Assembly: GCA_017506865.1 (NCBI GenBank)
Contig: JAFCMP010000412.1
Span: 1-64,000, forward strand
Direction: 5' to 3'
Origin: Tribonema minus
Taxonomy: Eukaryota; Sar; Xanthophyceae; Tribonematales; Tribonemataceae
Length of the DNA: 64,000 bases
The first letter of the stretch is position 1; each line of letters starts with the position of its first letter. Shown here piece by piece: positions 24,501 through 34,500 of the stretch. The notes beneath the pieces were generated by a model. The model was not told the origin of the DNA. It worked only from the letters and a program-made list of their open reading frames with translations, and did not search any database. The translations under genes were made by a program, and so were the position numbers.

Positions 24501-26325
24501 GAACGCCTCCTATGGGACACCATTGAACTACCTGACATCGTTCTTTGGCATTGTCGACATGGCTTCCATCCTGCCGTGGTACATACAGGTACGCATTTGC
24601 GGCAGCGCTCGCCTGCTGTAAAGTTGAAGTTGTTTGACAGGCTTCTCCAAGAGTTGAAGAGGTGTGCGGCACACGCTGTTCCCGGTGGCATGTGTTTGCC
24701 TTTGCTGCCTGATGTAAGTTTCCTGCTGTGAATGACACTGCCCACGGCACTGCTTGTTGAGGGCAACCTTGATGGCCCTGTACTTACTGATGAACATGGA
24801 AGCAAGGGTGGGGTCATTGTGTATGTGCATCAGCACATTACAAAGTGTATCAAAAGAAACAACTGCACAAGTATACCCACAAACAGCGTTTGCATTTTTC
24901 TTTTGAGAGCGCCTGCGAGTGCCTCCTTGTATCCCAGTCATGTGCTGCCTTTGCAACTGATCAACACACATGCCAGCCCGCGAAACGCTTTCTTCAAATT
25001 TAACCGCAATCACCCCAGCAATGAGCAACATCAACAGTCCATCACACGTAACCTTACTCTCTCTGATATGTTCCAGGAAAGCCTGATAGCCAATCACAGC
25101 AGACTGCTTGTATCGGTTCTGAGTTGGTCTCTCTCGCCCAAGGGCTGAGCAATATCACCCGCCTGCCACTCTGCACTTTCACAGGAAATACTGGTCAGCG
25201 CTGGAGTGGTCTTCGATGCTGGCCCGTTCCGAATCCTGCGTCTCTTCCGGCTCCTTCAACTGGAGCGTCACGTCAACGCCTTCACACTGCTCGACGATGT
25301 GTGGCGGGGGGCCAAGGGGGTGCTCAAGGCGGCAGGACTGCTGGCATTCATTGTGTGGGTTGGCAGCGCCACGCTGTTCTTCCTTACCGAGCAGGTACAT
25401 GCATGCCGGAAGGAAGCACTTCTCGCGATCGCCAGTGCGCATTGAGACTCTTCTAGGTTTTCACAAGGCACACGTACATTATGGTAGCAAGCTGGACATC
25501 TGCCAGCTGGGCGCCACAAGCGAAGTTTAACAAAAAGTACTACCTGGACAGATTGCACTGAGTCTGTGGCTGGCAGCCATTAAGTTGAGGATGCTCAACA
25601 AAATGGTGTGTTCACGGACCAACTGTGCCGCCTATATGCTGCTGGCATTCATTGAGTTGGTGTGCGGTGCATTGCTGCTCGTGCTCACTCGGCCACTGTG
25701 CAAGATGGTGTGCTTGAGTACACCGGGCACTGTGTGCAGAGGGCAACATTTACCTGTTGCACAGGTGATCGCTACGGTGACACGAGACGGCCGAACCTGC
25801 AGGGGGGCTTATACCTGCTTAGTGAGCTACCAGTGCTGCCATTGTCATGTGTTTCATGTGTGTCGACCTGGCCGCGTGGGCAGTGGCACCGTTTGCAAAT
25901 GAATAGTTGGACAATTTTTGCCAGGGTCTGCCACGCAAATCACGATTGAATTGCTCTTGACAACGACCTGCAGCAGTGCTCAACGTCATGACCATCACAC
26001 AGCCCAAAGTCTCAGCAATCCCCTGTCCATCCGTTTTGTTGCTGTCGTCAATTCGCAGCGCAACGAGTGCGAAGGCGTGCGCGAGGCCTTTGTCGACATA
26101 CCCTCCTCCATGTACTACACGGGCATCTTCCTGGGAGGAGAGTGGGGGCTCATAGACTTCACTGGCCTAGGCAGAATTGTCTGCTGCTTCACATGCATCA
26201 TGGGCATAGCGCTGTTTGCCATTCCAGTGGGTACTGTCTTTGAGTCCTTCTCTGGAGTGCTAGAAGAAGCCAATTCTGGAGACAAGAAGGAGGCAGAGGC
26301 TCTGGGGTCCCCTGAACCCTTCTGA
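6185..26325 (+). CDS. Four-domain (24-helix) voltage-gated cation channel, Kv-like domains with acidic pore ring
   Basis: Predicted plasma-membrane ion channel of about 1216 residues. Phase-consistent exons: 6185-6484, 8131-8264, 8883-8973, 9577-9675, 11017-11048 (tentative), 11320-11476, 12108-12272, 13115-13463, 13749-13880, 14563-14659, 15450-15861, 16470-16666, 17619-17744, 18900-19095, 21221-21319, 22067-22186, 23046-23303, 24379-24588, 25185-25394, 26059-26325. Each domain has S1-S6. The S4 helices are CRLFRMMR, KLTRMLK, RILRLLK and RILRLFR, followed by a conserved S4-S5 linker (FTxFDDIF and relatives). The pore segments are NLFGEFPLID, NLTGEAPLAD, LLTGDYPLVD and FLGGEWGLID; none has TVGYG, and each carries an acid (E231, E534, D850, E1156). 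Domains II and III are fused inside one exon (15450-15861), showing a single polypeptide. A perfect IQ motif (LQSRIRGHLARMRF) precedes domain IV. ATG at 6185 starts MSAATESQPLLL. Ion selectivity is not predictable from this; Ca or Na is plausible because of the acids. Confidence 0.85.
9532..9566 (+). repeat. CTG/TGC triplet tract at an intron 3' end
   Basis: About eleven TGC/CTG triplets run into the acceptor CTGCAG before the S5 exon of channel domain I (exon start 9577). The tract stands where a polypyrimidine tract would be and supplies several possible CAG acceptors. Confidence 0.85.
11917..12107 (+). repeat. Intronic minisatellite with repeated CTGCAG/GATACCTGCAT units
   Basis: About six imperfect units of 25-50 bp, each built from GAGCACTGCA.ATTGCTGATACCTGCAT-like sequence, fill the end of the intron before the domain I-II linker exon (start 12108). 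Each unit contains a CAG followed by A-T-T/A-A-A, resembling the real acceptor at 12105-12107, so the array looks like repeated copies of the acceptor. Confidence 0.75.
14756..14893 (+). repeat. Intronic GATGATGCTCAG repeat
   Basis: Imperfect short tandem repeats of the type GATGATGCTCAGxTG occupy the start of the intron after the domain II S5 exon (ends 14659). A related GATGATGCTCAGCAGATGATG lies immediately after the donor at 14660. Probably slippage-generated. Confidence 0.7.
15419..15449 (+). other. Poly-C splice acceptor tract
   Basis: Almost uninterrupted C (with one T) runs directly into GCAG at 15446-15449, the acceptor of the large domain II-III exon. A similar poly-C block precedes the S4-S5 exon of domain III (18786-18828 and 18885-18899). 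The position suggests that C rather than T forms the polypyrimidine tract here. Confidence 0.7.
17716..17805 (+). repeat. Duplicated 5' splice boundary (domain III S3 exon end)
   Basis: The last 29 bases of the S3 exon plus its GTAAGT donor (17716-17750) are repeated in the intron at 17772-17805 with few changes (GACAACTACCTGCG against GATAAGCACCTGCG, each followed by GTAAG). Use of the second donor would alter the S3-S4 loop. Confidence 0.85.
19044..20652 (+). repeat. Long duplication of the domain III S5 exon end and following intron
   Basis: Bases 19044-19213 (end of the S5 exon, its donor and about 118 bp of intron) recur as a diverged direct copy at 20488-20652 inside the same intron. 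The copied exon part still reads MYFAERKGETVVDCYAE without a stop and keeps a GTGCGT donor-like site, but it lacks S4 and the first part of S5, so it is best read as a pseudo-exon. Confidence 0.85.
19850..20455. repeat. Imperfect inverted repeat inside a channel intron
   Basis: Arms at about 19850-19985 and 20325-20455 are reverse complements of each other with scattered mismatches; shared blocks include GCTGAAGGACATGTACATTT and GGGTCTG.CAGCT.AGGGCCAT. The loop of about 340 bp carries short palindromic CCAATGGGCCAATGGCC-type sequence (about 20085-20125). No transposase is present. It could be a foldback/MITE-like insertion or a local inverted duplication. Confidence 0.75.
20975..21237 (+). 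repeat. Decayed copy of the domain III pore-exon acceptor
   Basis: CAGGCGGAGCTCTTCAGCA at 20975-20993 closely matches CAGGCGGAGCGCTTCAGCA at the true acceptor and exon start (21218-21236), about 240 bp downstream. Confidence 0.65.
21570..21610 (+). repeat. Three-unit tandem repeat, GCACATGATGCTG
   Basis: Three adjacent copies of a 13-bp unit in the intron between the domain III pore and S6 exons. No function is visible. Confidence 0.85.
22741..23064 (+). repeat. Four reiterated copies of an intron-exon acceptor boundary
   Basis: The acceptor and start of the exon before domain IV (GCGCAGAATGCGGCGACGCT, real exon start 23046) occurs in decayed form at about 22741-22768, 22881-22905 and 22951-22975. 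The flanking AATGCGCACCACCGCGCTTCA-type sequence is repeated as well. Only the last copy opens into a long exon. Confidence 0.85.
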
Positions 26326-28527
26326 AGCATGTGAATGGGGGGGAGGGGTCAGAGTTGAACTTACACTTGCTGCCACACTCCTGGGGAGGAGGGTAGAGCA
26401 GAGAGCATTTATTTTGCACCCACGCGCCTCAGATGTGAGGCTGCAACGCCTACAGTCATTGTCACGTACTTATCCACGCTAGCTGCGGGGGATGTGAGGT
26501 CTTGGCCTCTGTATCTTTAGAGTGACGGCCAGCATTCATTTTTCAACACGTGAGACATCGCCTCCCAAGAGTCCATTATCGTGGCATGAGTGTGCTTTGC
26601 GGCAGCTTGAATGTCAGATGATTGATCAAGCTCACCCAAAGTTGGACAAGCATGACACGCCATTGCCGTGCATCAACAAAGACTTGCAGGCTGCCTGCCT
26701 CTTCGACCACCCAACATGTCATATTGTGCTTTTGTGAATGTGATCTGCTTCAAGGTGTAAGCATAGGCACAAGGACTGTTGAAGATCTGGGCCGATGTTG
26801 CTGCGACCGAGATGCTGTCATTTGGATTCACGGTCCTGATTGTCCATGATGTTTATATAGAAGTCAGTTTTGCTACAATTTTGCCACTGGCCAGTCGCAG
26901 CATCGGAGAGCAGCAGTGGCAGCTACTGCTTAATGCAGTGACAGGTCGCTTACAACAGAGGTCGCAAGCAGGTGTTGAGATTGCTCCAGACCCTGATGGT
27001 AACGGGCACACCTTTCACTCAGATCTGTCCGCAGCGCTCCACGTTTGCAAAATCTCTGCGGGCAGCAGCCCCATGAGGGGTTGCGGGAGAGGGGGGGAGG
27101 GGCTGGACAAAAGGTGACGAAGGAAGGTGAGGCAGACACATGATGACTTCTTGTGGTCAAGCGCTTCGTATGGCATCGTTTATTATACGACAGCTTTCAG
27201 TAATTGTGTGAGCGAGACGAAAAAGTAGGACCAGGTTGCAATTGAAGGCAAAGCAGATGTGTCAGAGTGAGAAAAAGTCCAGGGTGAGCCCATAGACACC
27301 TGGTACTTTTTCATTGTCCTCAGAACTAGCTACACGTGAATCATTGACAATTAGTGCTGAAACGTATGCTTGGATATGGGGGGCACCCTCAGTCTTGCGC
27401 AGCTGGCATTGCTAGTGCTCCGCCACGCCTTGAAGTCCTTCGACTTCATCGCAAGGCTTTTATCAGTCTTACCAAGGCAAGGCAATGCCAGTGCATGCAG
27501 TGCCTCCTGAGGGCAGGTGACTCTGGCATTTCCTTAGCATTGGGCTCACAGATTGCCTGTGGGGGACAAAAAAAGCTGAAGGAACTGCCCCGCCATCAAT
27601 AATTTTGCATACATGAATGTGTGCCTCGTGATGCTTTGCATCAATGATTGACAATTTGTGCCGCCGTGCATTGCCGGTGCTTGACTGCAATGTCCTGGGT
27701 GTTGCATGCTTGCTGAATTGGCACTGGTGGTGCATGACCTGCATCAAATTCTGCCTGTCAGTGATTGACCGTAGGTTATGACCGCGTGCCCTCCACCCAA
27801 CACTGTCTACACCCTGCAGCATTCACAGCAGCTTGCCCTGCTTACATTAGGGTTTCAGTTAGCATGCGCCGCCGTCGAAGATCATTCTCTTGTTAGGCGA
27901 CTCTTCAGGGAGCCCCCTTAACGCGCGATGCTCCACAGTACCGATGCACTTGGGTGATGCTACGCTTGCTGATTTTGCGAGCCGAGTATGCGTACGTGCG
28001 TTAACCAATCAGCGCGCTGGGGTCGAGTTGCCGCTCTCGCAGGAACACCAGAACAGCGCTGAGCGCGTGCAGCGCATTGCTGCTTGGCACGAACCGTACT
28101 GCATTCTCAAGCCTGCGGCCACACTTCACGGCCTGCTGTCGGGCGCTCTCTGAAGACTTTTTTCGCCTCAGAAAGTTTTTTTTTCTTCGAATAAACGTTG
28201 TGCGTAACGTTGTCAGTTGCTGTGTTTTTTCCGTGGGCTGTTGGATGGGCTCGACGTAGAAATGACTCCATCTAGCGGCAAGGCAGAATGCTGCCCGCAG
28301 CATATACGCATCCTCACGATCACAGGTTAACGGGAATTCGAGGTGACGCACGTCAACTGAAGTGGAGCGATGATCTCAGACACCCGCTTGAGCGTAACTT
28401 GGCCCTTGGTCGTCCACACGCAGTAAGGGTCGCTCGCCCCCTACCTCCGGAGGTATCAGGAGGGCTTCCTTGTACGGAATTCATGTAACGGTCAAAATTT
28501 GAACTGCGGGCCTCTATCAGGAGCACG
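26326..28527. other. Intergenic region between the channel and the glucanase gene
   Basis: No gene recognised. It must hold the channel 3' end and the glucanase promoter. The only clear structure is one copy of a dispersed repeat (26885-27445). T-rich runs near 28160-28200 are unremarkable. Confidence 0.6.
26885..27445 (+). repeat. Dispersed repeat, copy A
   Basis: This block aligns over about 550 bp, same orientation, with 40270-40835. Shared anchors include GATCTGTCCGCAGCGC, GACGACTTCTTGTGGT-like, CACCTGGTACTTT.TCCATTG-like and AGTCTTGC.CAGCTGGCA. Its first part reads SIGEQQWQLLLNAV, similar to SIGEQALGRKLLEAV inside the degenerate coding region near 39760. It is therefore probably a decayed duplicate of the 3' part of that sequence and its flank. 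Confidence 0.75.
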
Positions 28528-31500
28528 ATGTCTGGGTCACCGGTGTTCGTGCGGGAGTCGCCCCATTCTGTCAGGCGGACGGTGTCGTCTCGAGCAGCCA
28601 GCAAGTCCAAGCCGTCTCCCGCTACTATGAGCACCAAGCGTAAGCTCAGCATTGGCGTCGGCATCGTCTTTGTAGCAGCCCTGGCGCTGGGCCTGGGTCT
28701 GGGCCTCACGTCTGAAGGCGGGAGCAACGCGAGCCACGCTGCTGCCAGCTCCACCGGCAGCACGGCCGCTGCCGACCAGGCTCCGGCGAATCTCAGGAGT
28801 CCGACCAAGCCGCCTGCGGGCGACAAAGCAGCAGTGAACTCTGATGGCACTGTGAACATTATGCCTGTGCTGCCGGGGGGCGGCGGCGGCGGTGTCGTCG
28901 ACAACGGCGGCAGCGGCAGCAGCGGCGGTGGTGGCGGCAGCACCGTTGATGTTGGCACGGAACCCGTCGTCGACCCCACACCTGACCCTGCTACTGACGC
29001 CGGCGTGGACGCTGGCGGGACCATCACAGCTGATAAGATAGTGCCATCGGACGGGGTGAGTGTGTATGACGGTCTCTGGGCATGCGCAGTGACTACGCAT
29101 GGGCCAGCACGACGCCGCACACAGAGCCATTCATCAGCACGAGACTTTGTACAGTTCGGTTGCCTTTCCCAGCCCGAGTCACGTGCTCCAGCACAGCATC
29201 AACAGGTATACTGCAGCAGGGATATGCGTCTTCGTGCATCATTGAAATATGTTGTTGTGCGAGCGGGGTTACAATGTAAGAGATGGCGATACTGTATGCG
29301 TCAAGCACATGGCGCGGGTCGAGTGGGGCGCCGAGCTGCACTAGTGCACTGCCCAGAGGTACTCTGCAGCTCATGTTGTGGGCGGCAGAGTGCGTCGCTT
29401 GCGAAGGTACTCAAGGTATACGCGTCCGCGGCGCAACAGCGCACTGCAGCGCCACGGACACCCGCTGGTAGGTCTTTGAGGCAGCCGCGCTGGGCGACTG
29501 AACGGCGGTGCGCAAATCGTGCTCCACTAGTGCAGGGACGAAGCTTGATACATCACCAGGCGAACGTGTGACTCGTGATCCACTGCAAAGGCTAAGAGCG
29601 TGGAGGTGGCAGGCGAGAAACATGCAGTCGTATTTGGATTTGTCAGCAAACCCATACACAGTAACACTTTTTGCATCTCAAAAGCGAACATGTCTCATGA
29701 AGTGCAGGACAGCTTCCCCGTGTGTTTATCAAATCACAATTAGCTAAGGATGCGCATAGCACTTGCAGCGGTCCGGCCTCATGAATTACTCTCGTGGCCC
29801 CATTATGTTTACCGCAACTCAGACCCAAATGTCTTTCAGGCAAAGCTGTAAAGCCATGCGGTTTTTCAGCGCAATGCATGCGTAACGACTATGCAGTAGC
29901 GACAGTGCCAAAGCTCAAATCGTTGCAACGCGGAACGCGTATACATATACGTGTGCGCGCGCAGGTCGCTCGCAAGCTGCTGTGGCATGACGAGTTTCAG
30001 GAGAAGACCCTCAACAACAAGATCTGGGAGACCACTGTCGGCAACGGATGCCCAGGTCAGTCGCTCAACGCTTGGTACTTGTGGTGCTATCTGTCTGCCG
30101 GTGTATGCGGCCTCGCAGCGCTGCGCACTCCTTGCATGTCGCCATGCTCGCATCATGGCCACGCGCACAGTAAATGAGTTAAGTGCCAGCACAACATGCA
30201 TGTATGAGCCGTACCGTGTGCAGCTTCGTGTGCTTAGTTATTATACTTCTACAGGAGTATAGAACATATAACATATACTTTTACAGAAGTATATATCAAA
30301 CTTTATGCTCGCCTTGCCAATCATTGACGCTAACTTTTAATCGCACATTTGCACACTCTGCTGGCTGCCTCTCTGTGCGCAGCGAACTGCTTCTTCGGCA
30401 ACGGCGAGCTGCAAAGTGAGTGCGCGGTCCGCCGGCAGTGCAGTTATGGTGCGGCGGTGCATGCACAGTTGCTGCAAATGCCATTTGATTCGACTTTGCA
30501 TGCGAATGTTGCATTGTCGAAACGATGCAACACTCTGCGCGCACTGCATGTTGGCGTTGAAGCTGATGCATACGTGCGCGTGCATGCACCGCCCTCACGC
30601 CCGTATCTAACGCCATCACCGCCGCCGCCACCGCCGCCGACACCGCCGCCGACACCGCCGACACCGCCGCCACCGCCACCGCTGCCATCGCCACCACCAG
30701 GCTACTCCGAGGCCAACGTCATACTAGAGGACGGCAAGCTGGTGCTGGAGGGGCGCTTTGAGGACCCTCCGCTGCCAAACGGAATGGGCATATCCTCGGG
30801 CAAGATACACACGCGCGATGCCTTCGCCGTCAGCTACGGGCGCATGAGATCGCCGCCACGCTGCCGCGCGGCCGCGGCGCCTGGCCCTCCATCTTCATGT
30901 TGGTAAGCGACTGATCGGATAAACACATCACTGTGGCGTGCTGGACAGGATTGTGTCGACTGTTGAGTTTGCGGTATCCTCAGACATGGCTGTAGTCTAG
31001 CATGTGACATGTGACATGTCACACGGCCATTGAACGCTTGAGGCGGCAAGCCGCTGTGACGGTCTCGCTGCCCTGCGGCCGCGGCGCCTGGCCCTCCATC
31101 TTCATGCTCAGGCTGTTGAGGCGACACGCCACATGGCACTAGTATGCACTCTTTGATTGTAACAATGGTTGATTGTTTCAGCCGTGCATGTGCAACATGG
31201 ACACTGAGCGCCTGGCCGTCCATCTTTATGCTGGTGAGCGATGCACACATGGCCTGCCCAGCTCGACTGTGTCGATTGTTGAGATGTCCACGGCGTGTGA
31301 TCTGGACACGGGTGTAGCATGCAGCACGGGTACGTCGACACTTGAGGCGCCATGGGGCCGAACGTCATCGCTTCAAGCGCGTTTAGGCACGCGGTGTCTT
31401 GCACATGTGCGCGCACACACTACTGATGCTGCTCCCGGCGCCATCATTTGACGAATTCGACATATCGCCACACTTCACACATGTACGTGCACCACCGGAC

Positions 31501-34500
31501 CGGGTGCTGCGCGTCCACACCGCTGACTTTGCGAACACGCGAGTGCTGACTGCCGCTGATGCTGCTGCTTCTGGCGCGCCACTGGCAGCCCATCGGCAAC
31601 GAGTACGGCGGGTGGCCGGGCAGCGACGAGCTGGACATAATGGAGTCTTACAACTCGCAGTGGGCGGACGCGCAGGTCGTGCTGGGGACGCTCCACTATG
31701 GCTGGCCGGACGGCGCCACCGGCAACCTGCAGATGGAGATTGGCAGCAGAGGTAAGTGTACTCCAATATTTTCCATATATACTGAAGTATATACTTCTTG
31801 AAGTATACTGCAAAGTATCTTGGAGCATGTGCGCATTTGTGGTGCTGGGGACGCTCCACTACGGCTGGCCTGACGGCGCCACCAGAGGTGCGCCTGCACT
31901 CTGTTGTTGTTTGCTTTGACACACATATGTGATGTGGTGCGCTTGTAAGTGCGCGCTCGCTCGACAAGTCTTGTAGTGATGCAGGCAAGACCCCAATCAT
32001 AGCGCACATGCTGGGCGACACACACACTCCAGTGTGTGTGCTCACGTCTCACTTCTGCCAGTGGCACGCCACCTGTCCCGTCCATTTCACGCCTGCGTGC
32101 CCGCTGCATGAGCAGGCCAAAACGGCTGCGCGCTAACTTGTTGCACTGCAAGAACATGTCAATATGATATACTTTGCAGCATGTACAGATGTATACATGT
32201 GCTTTAAGTGAAAACCGATTCCTGATATTGTCTGCTCTCGTGTCTGCTGCATGAGCAGGCCAAAACGGCTGCGTGCTGCGGTCGGGTGTGTCCTATGCAG
32301 GCGTGGAGCACGTCTTTGTTGTGCAGTGGGCGCCTGGCTCCATCAAGTACTACATTGACTCGTAAGTGCTCTCAGCCTTAAGCAGGTACATGCATGAAGC
32401 AAGCGTAGTGGTCAATGTCAAGTGACGCTGTGCGTTTGATGTGCTGTAGCCGTGCATACTGTGCAGTGCAAGGTACAACATCAACGCTGAACGGCAAATA
32501 CGCCCTTGTTGAGTCATGCTGCGCCAGTGATGAGCTTGATGTGTCCAGGGAAGCACGCATTCAGTACAATTGCAAGCATGCACTTCCTTGCTATGCCAAA
32601 TGGCGCCTGACGACCTGCCAGCAGGGGGTCACGTCATATTTCGTGCCACTTTGATCGTAGTGGGCGTGGCATGTCACCGCGCTATTGTGCTCAGACAGCA
32701 CAAGTGTCCTGGTGAGATAAGCTGAGCAAAAGTTGTAGGCGCTAACATTCTGGTGGCTAGCGTGCTTAAAGTTTGTAAACGTCGTCGTCAGCTTTAAGGA
32801 TAGCGTGTACTACTAGTAGTGGGCATACACACGTAGCGCCACAGCGAGGTAATCACCTTGACCCGCGCTGACCTAGTGCACACTGTCATGCGATCCTGCC
32901 TTCGATCCTGCCTTACTCTGCCGCCGCCACATTGCAGGCTGCTGTACTGCGAGTTCACGCAGTGGTGGGCGGGAAAGGCCGTCGCCAACAAGCTGGCACC
33001 CTATGACAAGCCCTTTCAGGTGCGTCACAGTTGTTGCATTCTCATACATCGCCTGAGGTGGTACACTGCATAGCTTGGTGTATACATGGCCGCACTGCAC
33101 CACGAGTGCTCTGCGAGCTGGCGCTCGGTGATTGACAGCGGTTGCAGAGAGCAGCATACAGTCACGTTAGATATGCCGTCAGTCCATATACCGCCAGTCG
33201 CAATAAACCCCCTTGTCCACCTCGCACTGACCGCGAAACGTATAGCATCGTGTATGAGCTATGACAAGCCATTCCAGGTGTGTCACAATAGTGCTGCATA
33301 TACGCAAGCTGACGATTGGGTGCTTTGGACGGTATGCCGCATCTTGAAGTATACCAGTAGATATTGTGCTGCTTTCAGATGCGGCAATAGTACGGTGCGA
33401 GCCGGCGCATGGTGGTTTACGGGGATCGCAGGCAGGACAGCTACAGTAGGGGCTATAGGCATATCATGACTGAGTTCATTTGTTGATGTGAGAGCCAAGT
33501 CCTGCGCGCACCGTAGCCCTGCCGCCGTGACTGACTTTGACTGGCAACAACAACGGCTGAATGCTCCGCACGCACACACGCACGCGCTCACACACGCAGT
33601 CTCTCTCTCACATGGGCGCACACTGACATTGCACTTGGATTGGCAGTTGATCCTGGGCAGATACTCAAGCACACATACACACACACACACACACACACGT
33701 ACACAGCTTGCACTCCACTTGACAGCTGATCCTGAACCTGGCGGTTGCGGCTGATAACTCACACTCACTCATAAACACACACACTCGCACCTACACACAC
33801 GCACACGTGCCCACACATGCACTGAAACACATGGCACGTGACATCACAGTTGATACTCAAACTGGCGGTGGGCGGCGCCATGCAGCGGTCAGACATCCCC
33901 ACACGCACACTTGCACCTTCGAGCACTGACATGCACACCGCCCATCGCTTTTCGCGTCACAGTAAATACTGAACCTGGCACCAAAACTCAGTGACAAACA
34001 CACACACACGCGCCCACATGCACGTCGTGTATTGCGCTCCACTCCACAGTTGATCCTGAACCTGGCGGTTGGCGGCACGCTGCCGGGCGCCATGCAGCTG
34101 TCGGATATTCCGGGCGCCGCCATGCCTATGCGCATGAAGTTCGACTATGTGCGCGTCTGGGACCTCACACCCGAGGAGCGCGCCGCCGCCAACCCCTTTC
34201 CTGGACCGATATTGAAGCCCACGCCCAAGGCTGACCAGGTAATATAATAACAGGACAACATGCAGGCACAACGCTACCAGTGCATAGCAGCAGAGGAAGC
34301 AGGGGACGCTGGCCGGTGCGAAAGCAGAGAAGTGATCGTTTTTCCGACCAAACACACAATTGCTTCCCGTTGCGTGGGGACACAAACTTCCTCAGACAAT
34401 GACAGAATTTGCCAGAACTTGCAAAGAAGCTTCCAAGAGCAACTTGGTTTGAACCAGTGCTTCCAAGAGCAACCTGCGAAAGATCCTGAACTCGTCCTGA

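Noticed and set aside
6185-26325. Reading the region as several separate single-domain potassium channel genes in tandem
   Set aside because: Domain II S6, linker and domain III S1 share one exon (15450-15861), all exon phases match across the full length, no internal start or stop separates the domains, and no TVGYG filter is present.
28353-29130. Long minus-strand open frames opposite the glucanase first exon
   Set aside because: Pro/Ser/Ala-rich shadows of the Gly/Ser linker; no homology recognised.
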